Positions 1-12,800 of a DNA stretch of 64,000 nucleotides are shown in pieces. Each line of letters begins with the position of its first letter. Position 1 is the stretch's first letter. The position numbers and the translations under genes are program-made. The DNA lies in assembly GCF_016097555.1 (NCBI RefSeq), contig NC_054701.1:4789890-4853889 (forward strand). The letters are read 5' to 3'. Source of the DNA: Gigantopelta aegis. Lineage: Eukaryota; Mollusca; Gastropoda; Neomphalida; Peltospiridae. The notes under the pieces are model-generated. The model was given only the letters and a program-made list of their open reading frames with translations, was not told the origin of the DNA and searched no databases.

Positions 1-790
1 ATTTAGTTTTAGTGGGGGATATGTAGCAACACCTCAGTCAGCTTGGTGTTTCAGAGGAAGATTGCCCATGTAGTCATATATACTGAACAACAAAAGATAT
101 GTATTGATAATTATACGAGCTTGTGTGTCGTACTGATTTTACAAAACAAGTGGTAGGATTTTTTTATTGCCTGAGCGATTCACACATGAGTGTAATAATT
201 TCTTTATTATCCACATGATCCAAAATATAATTTTTATGAATAACAAGCTAGGACCATGTTAAAACGTTTGAAACGTAACTAAAAAGAGACGAGACGTAAT
301 TTTCCGAAATGACATCATATTTGATAAGTGTTTAAACTGAGGAAGCCACATTAAGTTATGACGTCGCTTCACAAAATTACGTCATTTGTGGTGCACGTGA
401 AATCATTATGACACATGTGGGTCATACTAATTATATTTCCCTGAATATCTTGAACTATGTGGATAATAAAACTATTTCATTTTTTTAAATTTATTTTATG
501 TTATTTAATTTAAATTTTATTAGTTTTAGTGTCTGTTCAATTATCAATGTTTTGTGAACATTTAAGGAAAATTTTGACAATTTATATTCCGCATTAATTT
601 TATCATGAAAATATATACATTAACATTTCTTTTGTCCCATATCTAATACTTGTGTACTTTTGAATAATGTAGGCCTTGATCTTTAAGTATAAACATGTAA
701 GTACTGTGTAATTTATTGGTAAAAAGACCTGCAGTAACAGAAATTTTACAATGCAGTGTTGGTGTCATCAATACTGACTGGACTCCACAA
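1..790. other. No feature seen (APEH intron 22 presumed)
   Basis: AT-rich sequence; no exon resembling the missing catalytic-His segment of APEH and no repeat recognised. Confidence 0.5.
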
Positions 791-792
791 AC

Positions 793-899
793 CTGACAGT
801 CTTGTTTCTAGCTTTCAGAGCGTGGTGGTATTCCCTGGCTTGGTTATTCGGCACGCGTTGATCATCCAGCCCAATCATCAACATTAGCGGGGTTTTCAC
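793..899 (-). CDS. APEH: APEH exon 22, catalytic aspartate
   Basis: 35 codons plus 2 nt: VKTPLMLMIGLDDQRVPNNQ then EYHHALKARNKTV; the Asp of DDQRVP is the catalytic acid. The 3' boundary is the least certain part: the GTTTGT donor at 792 keeps the Arg codon that vertebrates have here. Without splicing the frame ends after about 10 more codons. Confidence 0.88.
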
Positions 900-3800
900 C
901 TGCAAAATGTAGATACAGCCGTCCTAGAACTGATCACGTGAAAGAGTGGCAGGAGTTACTATAATAATTTGTGTGTCTGCTGTAACATTTTTTTTGTACA
1001 TACTTGGTTTAATAAAACAAATTAATTTTGTGGGTGCCAAATGTCAGAGGTCAGATTAAGGGTTTTTAAAATCTTTTTCAGGACTCTGAGAATTAAAGAT
1101 GTTCTACCTCCATGTAAATGATGCCCTAAATTTTTAACAAAAAATAAATAAGTTACCGGTACATAAAATTAGATTTAAGGCCTATTTTGTGTGCCCCTTC
1201 CTTTCATGTGATCAGTTTAGAACAGGCACGTCGTAATACATTTGACAGCAACCACCACCCCTGCTGCAACAGAGTAACATACCTCAATTATTCAAGTCTG
1301 TTGAAAAGTTAAAAATTAAAGAGGTTTTTTTTAACAACACCACTAATTTATTAACCATCAGTTATTGGATTAGCAGCTAAAAACTTTTATATGCACTTTT
1401 CCAGACAGGACAGCACATACCATATTCTTTGATATACCTGTCATGGGGCACTGGCTGGGATGGGAAAAAACAACAATCAGAGATCATTGCACCAAGGATA
1501 TTCAATAATTTGACTAAATTCTGCCTTACATATTGAAAACCAAACATTTAACAGTCAGACAGTTTCGAACCTGATCAACATGTTTGATTGGAGATTTGTT
1601 CCACAGAATCTTCAATACTTCAGCATCCGCTAACTGTGTGAAACTAAACTCTATACCAATTTCTGCCATTGACCTGCAAATAAAACACAAGAATTCCATA
1701 CAACTAAGTGAATCATCTACCATAAACTGATTCAGTTAATAAAGAAATAATATGTAAAGTACATGTAATATTAATTTTTTGGAAAATAATATAAAAGTGA
1801 ATTAAATTAAATTAAATTTGAAGTTTAATATACTAGTCGCAGGATACCAGTTGGGTTGGGAAAAAACACTAGTCCATCATCCATCAAGAGCAACTGACCT
1901 TGCAACCCATTGCGCCATAGGCAAGTGATCTCTGATTGCACCATTCCATGTGAGGTCAAATTGATTACAATATATCACACTGTCCTCTTAGCTGCACTCT
2001 GATATGTGCTTGAAAAAAATGCCAAGTACAGAAATGGAATAAGCAGATTTTGTTCATTTTGGGATTAATAATGAACATAATTTAGTAAAAGACTGTTTAA
2101 TTTCAGGCGTGAACGTTCCTACATTTCTTTGGCCACCAACCGAGTCTGATTAGAATAGCAATGCCTTTTTTCATCAATGTGTATACATGTCTACTCTGCT
2201 ATAGCATTTTCCATTAATGTATCGTATAAAAAAGTCACTAGTACATGGTATCTGTGTCACAATGGTACTGCTTTTTGTATCTTTCATGTGTGTTTTCTCA
2301 AAATATCTACGTATGGTTGCCTGAATAATCCAGCTAGTTACAGAAAAGTAGTGCGAGTCGGGTGTGTGTGTGTGTGTGTGTGTGTGTGTAGGTGTGGATT
2401 AAATTGTTTTGGTTCATTGAGATATGAACGGGAAAAAAGGTAAGCAGCTCTCGACCAATCAAATTTCTATAAAGTGTATACACGCAAAGAAAATTTTATT
2501 ATTTCTCAATGAATGTAAAAATTATGTCCTCAGGAACGTCATACCTGATGACGTTATTTTATATTGGTAATTTGTCTTACAGAGCATTATTGTTTTAAAC
2601 AAACAAATAATTCAAAATAAAATATATACTTTTAATGTTATTATTAGTAAGTATGTTTTAAATTTAATTATAAGTATTGCCTGTTATTTCTTTTATATTC
2701 ATCTGGATATGAATTAAAAAAATCATCAAGAAACTTATGTGAGAACGGCTTCGCGGATTCAGTTTGCGGATGATTTATTTTTATTCATACCCTGATGAAC
2801 ATAAAAGAAATCACCAACAATCCTTAAATGATTCTATGTTCTTGTAGTCCAAAGCTACCTAAAAGTAATAATTTTACTTCTTCTGCTGACAGGAACAAAT
2901 TCCAGAACATTAAAAAAAAAATCTATACAAATTGGACGGCTAGACACATATTTGTCAATTGGCTTTAAGATTTACTGCTTGCCGCAGACACATTTCAGTA
3001 TTGATGTATCTCGCAGGAACAATGATACATGCGCACTGTCTACCATTCCCCTGGGGGGTTCAGGAATCATTGAAAATCTGCAGTCCATGACTCGAGTCAA
3101 GATTTACATGCATGTTTAATGAATTTACTCCAGCATTAGGCTAATTAACAATTAGAGTTTAGTGAAAAACAATTTGTATTGATTATGGCTCCCAAAGAGG
3201 ACAACATAAATACTTACCAATCTAGTATGTCACTTGTGCCCCACATAGCTAGAATAAAAAAAATATGAACATGGTTAATGATGTTGTAAAGCAAATAATC
3301 AACATTCTCAAGAGGGTGTTGAAATATAGGATTTATCAACTAATAAACAAATTTCACTTTCAGACAAGAACAGGCCATGTCTTTGTGACTTGGAAGAAAC
3401 AGCTGTGTTATGTTATAAAGTTTAAGTTTGTTTTGTTTGATGACACCACTAGAGCATATTGATTTATTAATCATCGGCTGCTGGATGTCAAACATTTGGT
3501 AATTTTTGTACATATAGTCTTAAAGAGGAAGCCTACAACGTTTTTCCATTAGTAGCAAGGTACTTTTTATATATATTATTCCACAAACAGGATAGCACAT
3601 GCCACGGCTTTGATATACCAGTTGTGGTGCACTGGCTGGAACAAGAAATAGCCTAATGGACCCACCGACAGGGATCGATCCTAGACTGACCATGCATCAG
3701 TTGAATGCTTTACCACTGGGCTATGTTCTGGCCTGTGTTATGTTATATGAAACAGACGGACTTATTATTAATGAAATAAAATTATTCTTACTTAACACTA

Positions 3801-6800
3801 GTAAGATTTATTTCTCATTCCAGCCAGTGCACCGTGACTGGTATATCAAAGGCTGTGGTTTGTGCTATCCTGTCTGTGACATGGTGCGTATAAAACATTC
3901 CTTGCTACTAGCGGGTTTCCTCTCTAACACTATGTCAAAATTGCCAAATGTGTGACATCTAATAGCCGATGATTAATAAATCAATGTGCTTTAGTGGTGT
4001 TGTTAAACAAAATAAACTTTTAATAAAAGCCATATTGAACTATTGTTTCACAACCGACAAGCTGACACTGAATGGTGGACACATTTTCCACCAGTGGCGA
4101 TCTATCTATGAGCCACATTGCATCCCTAAGTACGAGTGAAAATAAGTCGTATAGCAGGCTCTTCACGATGTTTCAATGTAGGAACCTGCTTATTTTAAGT
4201 AGGGGGGGGGGGGGGGGGCTGTGCGGGACGTAGCCCAATGGTACAGCATTCGCTCGATGTGTGGTCGGTGTGGGATCGATCCCTGTCGGTGGACCCATTG
4301 TTCCAGCCAGTGCACCACGACTGGTATATCAAAGGCCATGGTATGTACTACCCTGTCTGTGGGACGGTGCATATAAAAGATCCCTTGCTGCTAATCGGAA
4401 AGAGTTGCCCATGAAGTGGCAACAGCGGGTTTCCTCTCTCAATATCTGTGGTTCTTAACCATATGTCTGACACCATATAACCGTAAATACAATGTGTTGA
4501 GTGCATCGTAAAATAAAACATTTCTTTCTTTTTCTTTATTTTAAGTAGGTGACTATATTAAGTAGGTGACTATATTAAGTAGGTGACTATATTAAGCACT
4601 TGCCTAAAGGGTGTAATTCATTTTCATTTCATTTCAACTTTATTTTCGTGCTCATATCCAATTTAGGTTCAAGCACGCTGTCCTGGGCACATACCTCAGC
4701 TATCTGGGCTGTCTGTACAGGCCAGTGGGTTAGTTGTTAATTGTTAATGAGAGAGAAGAGGGTGTAGTGGTCTTAGACCTGCCCATTGAGTCGTTAAAAC
4801 TTGTTCCGGGTGGGAGTCGGTACCGGGCTGCGTTACCAGCCTTAAAGGTAGAGTAAGCTCAAACAAGAGATTTATGTGTTGGAAAGATGCATACCCGGAC
4901 CACCAACACATATTGACACTTTAACAAATGAAAAACGCGTAATTTTAGAGTTAATAAAAAAACATGATTATTCATGCTAACTGGGGGCAGCCATTTTGTT
5001 TCGTTTTTGTGACGTCCGGTGGTATAGCTTTGGGCGAAGTGACGTCAGCTCCGTTCATCTGCTTTATGCACAGTGTAAACAAACGCTCTAATTTACGACG
5101 AGGCGCTTCGCTTTCATCAACCTGACTTGTAAAACAGCATAAATGGCTTGATAGTATAATAAACTATTTAACTAAATATATTTCAATTTGCATCAATAGA
5201 ACGAAATGGAGTTATAGTATGTTTCTTTTTTAAAAAATCCAAAGGAAAAAATGCATATCATTAAGCCTATTGGTATGCTACGTTCGAGCAAAAACGACCA
5301 CTCACGATACCCAAGTGATAATTTTCTTTTCTTTGGGACTACATAATTATTCAGTTTTGTGATTTTTGATGGGGAAAGTCTACTTAATCAAGGGATTTAC
5401 AGAATTACAGTAATAAAGCAAGATGGCTGATCGATTACGATTAGAGGGATGTCTGTGTGGTTAACACACAATACCCTGTGATCTTAATAAAAGAGGCACG
5501 TCTATTTAGTGTGTCTAGAAACAGTGTCTGGGGACCGTCTAAATATACACCTGCCAATCAGGAACCAAAGGTACAGGCCATGGAAAGAAAAGACCAATTA
5601 ACTAAGAAAACACTCCGATTATTATTTCAGTACATGGGTTAATTTATGTACAAACCATAATACAGTTATTTCAACACTTTGACAATGGTGGTTTATTTTG
5701 TATTAAAAGTAATATATAATTGTTGCTGGCTTACTGGCATGACTATTATTACAGAATATTGCAGCATCCGTAAAAATCAGGTATGTTTTGTTTCTTCAGT
5801 TCGAAGACTAATTCCTGACATGACACGTTAGGTATTACGTAACCACCAGCTCGTCAGAGGGTGTATTCACTGGGATGGTACAAAATGGCTGCGCCTGTTA
5901 TATATAATAACCGTCACATTTAACCGTTTTATTAATTAACTATACGATTGTACTTGTTGATATTAAGCAATAATGTGCATTATATATCGTTGAATATGCA
6001 AACCAGGTCAAATGCCTTGATTGTCCCTTCCTTTAACCTTCTAACTACTGCAGGTGAGATATCTCACCCGACATCACGCCAATCAACATACTGTACACTG
6101 AATACAGTGCATTCCCCAATTCATATTTCCCGCCCTTTTGCACACGACACTCACCGGAAAAACTTGTATAACAGAAAACAGAAGTCAACCCATCTTCCTG
6201 TATCTTTAGGTTTTCTTTTTCTTTGGAAAATAACTTGTAATTTTGAGTTGGAAAAGTGTGTATTTTTGCTTGACACCAATGGTGGCACATCGCAGTCATT
6301 TTCAGGGATCGATAGCTGATTGTGACAGCTAATTTGATAATAAATTTTATTGCTTTACCAACAACGAAAATCACCAAATATTGGGATATGAATCGTAGTT
6401 CTTTTTTTGGTTTTTTAAATTCTGATCAGAAAACAACTGTTATCGGGAATAATAGACATAAATACTGGACAGCTAGCCACAAATGCTGGAAAGTAAATGC
6501 AACTTTTTTGATTTTTTGCCTAATTTTAGTCAACATTAGCTGATCTAAAATGTCATAAAAATTATAAAACCCCACGGAAATAATACTTACCAATTCAAAT
6601 ATGAACTTTATTTTATGTATTTATAAATTATTCAAGTGAATATATGTGAGTAAAAATTATAAACTTGTACCCACTCAACATGGTTTTTGTAAAAAATTAA
6701 TCTAGTAGTCTAAAGGTTATGTCTGATGGCTTAACCACGACACCACCGAGGCCAGTGCACTTGTCTAAAGAGTGCAATTAAGTTACTGTATTAACTGGAT

Positions 6801-9800
6801 TAGTATTGTGGCATGTTTTTATGTAATGAATACACACACAACCATTGGTATTCGTAATGTGTATCTGCAATAAATATAATACTCGCATATAAATATTATG
6901 CCATGAGGTTGGGCACAAATGAAGTGAAATTTAAACGCAACAATTTGTTTCCTACCATTTTATAACACCAGCTGATACGGAAGGTATAACTGCTGATAAT
7001 ATTTTATGGCTGCATGCTTCTTTTGACAAGTGTGATAAAGTAGTTTAAAAGTCTGATCTTGTTTCATGACGATCATATAAATATATTTATAAATAATTGT
7101 CATGTTTATAAAAAGTCTTCTAAAATGCTAATAATTTGATGTCTCTTTTAAAGACACACATTTCTGAAGGAAGGAAGGAAATGTTTTATTTAACGACGCC
7201 ACTTTATGGGCTACTCTTTTCGATTAGCAGCAAGGGATCTTTTATATGCACCATCCCACAGACAGGATAACACATACCACAGCCTTTGATATACCAGTCG
7301 TGGTGCACTGACTGGAGCAAGAAATAGCCCACTGACGGGAATCGATCCCAAACCGACCGTGCATCAAGCGAAGGCTTTACCACTGGGCTACGTCCTGCCC
7401 TCCTCACATATTTCTGACTTCACTGAAGTAACTTACTTGTCAGATTGACAACAGGATTTCTGCATGCTGCTACTTTGAAAGTGTCCTGAAAACAAACAGA
7501 CGAAGTCTATAGTAACTGGACTAGAAGATGACTGGTTACCATCACAAGACATTCATTTAATATTCATGTATACTTATTTTGAGCCGGAACCGGGCTGCGA
7601 ATCCTGTACCTACCAGCCTTATGTCTGATAGCTTAATCACGTCACCACAGAGGCCAGTATCAAGAGACAATGAAGCTAGTTTATTTACTTATATACTTAT
7701 AGGATATTGACCAATCATAGACACTGTAAGAAAAGTATCATGATACAATGAAGTTACTTTATTTATTTATTTGTATACTTCCAGGATATTGGCCAATCAT
7801 AGACACTGTACGAAAACTACCATAAGACAATGAGACAACTTTTCGATATACTTACAGGATACTGACCAATCAAATGTGTTGTAAGAAAGCCTCCATGGGA
7901 CCCGCCAAACATAATTAACTTGTTTTCATCAACACAACCCATTTTTTGTATGTCCTCAGCTGCTGCCTGGAAAGGATTACAAGTCAAACATTACTCAGTT
8001 ACATTTCATCTTTCGAAACCTATAAACCTGTCTTTATGTTTAACAAAGGAAAACAAAAGACTGTTGGTTTAATAACACATCAGCACATTTTGAATCTACA
8101 GCTATTTGGTTTTTAACATATAGTTATTCTCAAACTGGTCTAGAATGACACATCAGCACATTTTGAATCTACAGCTATTTGGTTTTTAACATATAGTTAT
8201 TCTCAAACTGGTCTAGAATGACACATCAGCACATTTTGAATCTACAGCTATTTGGTTTTAACATATAGTTATTTTTAAACTGGTCTAGAATGACACATCA
8301 GCACATTTCGAATCTACAGCTATTTGGTTTTAACATATAGTTATTATCAAACTGGTCTAGAATGACACATCAGCACATTTTGAATCTACAGCTATTTGGT
8401 TTTAACATATAGTTATTATCAAACTGGTCTAGAATGACACATCAGCACATTCTGAATCTACAGCTATTTGGTTTTTAACATATAGTTATTCTCAAACTGG
8501 TCTAGAATAACACATCAGCACATTTTGAATCTACAGCTATTTGGTTTTTAACATATAGTTATTCTCAAACTGGTCTAGAATGACAAACAAAACCTGCTGC
8601 CACCAAATAGCCACAAGGAATCTTTGATATGCATTTTCCCATAGATTAGACAGTACATACCATAACCTTTGATATGCATTTTCCCATAGATTAGACAGTA
8701 CATACCATAACCTTTGATATGCATTTTCCCATAGATCAGACAGTACATACCATAACCTTTGATATGCATTTTCCCATAGATCAGACAGTACATACCATAA
8801 CCTTTGATATGCATTTTCCCCATTGATTAGACAGTACATACCATAACCTTTGATATGCATTTTCCCCATTGATTAGACAGTACATACCATAACCTTTGAT
8901 ATGCATTTTCCCCATTGATTAGACAGTACATACCATAACCTTTGATATGCATTTTCCCATAGATCAGACAGTACATACCATAACCTTTGATATGCATTTC
9001 CCCATTGATTAGACAGTACATACCATAACCGTTGATATGCATTTTCCCCATTGATTAGACAGTACATACCATAACCTTTGATATGCATTTCCCCATTGAT
9101 TAGACAGTACATACCATAACCGTTGATATGCATTTTCCCCATTGATTAGACAGTACATACCATAACCTTTGATATGCAGTTTCCCCATTGATTAGACAGT
9201 ACATACCATAACCTTTGATATGCATTTTCCCATTGATTAGACAGTACATACCATAACCTTTGATATGCATTTTCCCCACTGATTAGACAGTACATACCAT
9301 AACCTTTGATATGCATTTTCCCCATTGATTAGACAGTACATACCATAACCTTTGATACGCATTTTCCCCATTGATTAGAAAGTACATACCATAACCTTTG
9401 ATATGCATTTTCCCATAGATCAGACAGTACATACCATAACCTTTGATATGCATTTTACCATAGATTAGACAGTACATACCATAACCTTTGATATGCATTT
9501 TCCCATAGAGTAGACAGTACATACCATAACCTTTGATATGCATTTTACCATAGATTAGACAGTACATACAATAGCCTTTGATATGCATTTTCCCATAGAT
9601 CAGACAGAACATACCATAGCCTTTGATATGCATTTTCCCATTGATTAGACAGTACATACCATAGCCTTTGATAAACCAATCAAAGATCACTAGGTGGGAT
9701 CAGAGGGAGGTGGGGGGGCAACATGGTTTTGTTCCAGAACTGAGGGTCAACTCCCCACCCCCCCCCCCCCCCCCCCCACCCAGTGCTGGAGCAAAACCTC

Positions 9801-12800
9801 AAATTTGGGCAAAAATTAAACAGAAGATATTTGGGCAAAATGTGCTAATCTGAGACCTTTTTGCCATGCATTCTACCCTCAAAATTAATTGTAATCCATG
9901 TAAAATTGTGTAGTGATTCATTTGCAACCCTATATAGTTGTTTGGCAGTAATGCTAATATGAATAAATGTTCAGATAATTCAGATATTTTCGAGCAAAAG
10001 CCAGCCTGCCACCCCCTCCCAAAAATTGGGAGCCTGTATGCCTATGGTGGGATGTAAAGAAAACACCATGCCCACGGTGTGTGATCAATACTACAAGTCA
10101 GCACACACCTCAGGTGAATGCTCTACCACTGAGAAGAACCAAGCCAATACTATGGGTCCTTATAATAAGGAAAGGTGGCTGCTTATACTGTATGACTCTA
10201 CATCATGTTAAATAAAATGTTAATTAGAGATGTTTGTGTTGTTGAAGACAATACTGACTTTCACATCTTTGACATCTTGGTCTCCAATGGTTCCCAGTAG
10301 AGAGGAGATACTGTCCTGTCCAAAACCCACAGACCCTCGGTAATTCACTGAAAATAAATACAAGTTATAAACCTACATCAAGTAAAATTTCCACACTGGA
10401 TTTACTTGTACATCGTCAATAAAAGAATGTGTTACTATATGTTGTTTTGTGCAATGTGCTGCCAATGATGATGATTTTCTGAGATTAAAACAACTGTCCT
10501 AGGGTGGCAACTTAACTACCTTGTTTGTCTATTCACCACAGAAAGAAAAGCAAGAATGTTTGTTTAACAACACCTCAGCACATTCTAAACTATGGCTATA
10601 TGGTTGAAACTTGGTCAAGAGTATCAAAACCTGCTTCTATCACAGATATTACTACTACCCAAGAGCAACAAAGGATCTTTTATCCTGGAACCACTGTTTC
10701 TATTGATCGATTATGATGATCAATTAAAGCAAAGTCATAAACCTATACTAGCAAATTATGACCTTTGACGTCAGTCATATGACGTCGCACGCATAGCTAC
10801 ATCACAAAATTGCTCATTTGGCCTCTAGGTTATCGTACAATGTGGCTGAAATAACAGAAATTATAGCTTTTCCCCATAATTTTTATGGACTGCAGGATAA
10901 AGATAATAACTAGTTAATGACGTCGGATATCGACTTTATCCTCTACTAGCTGAATGGAAAATTATACTCGGCAAGCCTCGTGAAATTTCCCATTCTTACC
11001 ATCACAGGATAGTCATTAATATGTTGGTAGTTTCTGCAGCCTCAGACAGTTATGTTCTGTTAGTAGTTTCCGCATCCTTAGACAGTTATCTTCTATTGGT
11101 AGTTTTCGCAGCCTTAGACAGTTATCTTCTATTGGTAGTTTCCGCAGCCTTAGACAGTTATCTTGTTAGTAGTTTCCGCAGCCTTAGACAGTTATCTTGT
11201 TAGTAGTTTCTGCTGCCTTAGACAGTTATCTTCTATTGGTAGTTTCCGCAGCCTTAGACAGTTATCTTCTGTAAGTAGTTTCCGCAGCCGTAGACAGTTA
11301 TCTTCTGTTAGTAGTTTCTGCAGCCTTAGACAATTATCTTCTATTGGTAGTTTCCACAGCCTTAGACAGTTATCTTCTATTGGTAGTTCCTGCAGCCTTA
11401 AGACAGTTATCTTCTATTGGTAGTTTCCACAGCCTTAGACAGTCATCTTCTATTGATAGTTTCCACAGCCATAGACAAAGCAATTGTGAAGCACTTTCCG
11501 GAACATATGGAACCAATCAGCACTAAATGCCTGTCTGCAGTTAGTAGCAGGCATGCTCTAGTACTGTTTGGCTGACCATGTATCACATTATACTGAGAAT
11601 GTTCATACCCATTAGCACAGCATAGCCGCACAGAGTGAACCCAGCCGAGTACAGGTAGAACTCAGCATCATGGGTCGAATGGGGACCACCTGAAACAATT
11701 AAAATGGCAATAAGTAAAACTGATATATCCGGGTTTGTTTTGTTTTTACAGCCATTTAGATTAGATCATTAAAGCTGCAGTCTCGGTATATTTTAATTTT
11801 TTAACCATTCAGAATAGATCATTAAGGCTGCTGTCTCGGTTGTATCTTTATTATTTAACCTATTTGCCTATTTTTGATATAATAAAATAATATAACATAT
11901 GTGACAGGTTTACCACCAACCCCAATAAAAATCATTGATTTAATGTAAAAGAAATCTAGAAGTTTGCAATGAAATATAAGATAACATCTTGCCATAAAAG
12001 GACAAGTATTTTACAGAATTAAATGACTTGCCTACCATAAATAAATCTTCTCAAGCAACCACCTCTGTTACACAGCCAACTGTTACATTATCAGGTGTGT
12101 AACCCTTTAATCCTGCTGTCATGATATTCTGATATTCAGAGAGTTTTTGCCAAATTCATTTGTTATGCCGTTAATGCTAAATGCTAAACAATCTGGTAGA
12201 GACAGCTGTGAACTTACCATGAGGGAAGACAATGAGAGGTGGTTTGGACTCTTTGTGACAGACAGCTGAGAACTTACCACGAGGGAAGACAATGAGAAGT
12301 GGTTTGGACTCTTTGTGACAGACAGCTGCGAACTTACCATGAGGGAAGACAATGAGAGGTGGGTTGGACTCTTTGTGACAGACAGCTGCAAACTTACCAT
12401 GAGGGAAGACAATGAGAGGTGGTTTGGACTCTTTGTGACCATCACTCGATGCAGGTAGAAACAGAATGCTGTCATAGTCTAATTTAGCTGAAATGCGGAA
12501 CAACATTTTAAATTTAAAATCATTATGTACAAAGTGGTAAGTTTAAAAGAGATAATGCAAAGATATTTTGTTCCAATATAACACAAAGGACAAATATAAA
12601 TAATAAGTGTGAAAATCAAAATACTTTTTAATTAAATATTTATGCAAAATACTTGATTTATAAATTTCCTGATGAATACAAATGATAAATTAAGAGTGCA
12701 AATATAAATGCATTTTGTTTAACCTCTATTAAACATTTCATGTTAAATTATATTAAGAGTTAAAACATCATATTTGGTGAACTTTACGATATTGTTTGTG

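Larger units (their letters stand above)
1750..3210. other. APEH intron 20
   Basis: Apart from the GT microsatellite and the hairpin repeat nothing is recognisable. Confidence 0.5.

Noticed and set aside
1..110. A minus-strand segment after TTGTTGTTCAG that could be a last APEH exon ending LPLKHQAD.
   Set aside because: It lacks the tyrosine-proline and catalytic-histidine context expected at the end of this enzyme.
8537..9690. Long open frames with repeats such as MHIKGYGMYCLI.
   Set aside because: They come from the 45-bp period of a SINE-derived array, open in several frames; not genes.
11021..11526. Ser/Leu-rich repeat frames.
   Set aside because: Products of the 36-bp minisatellite inside an APEH intron.
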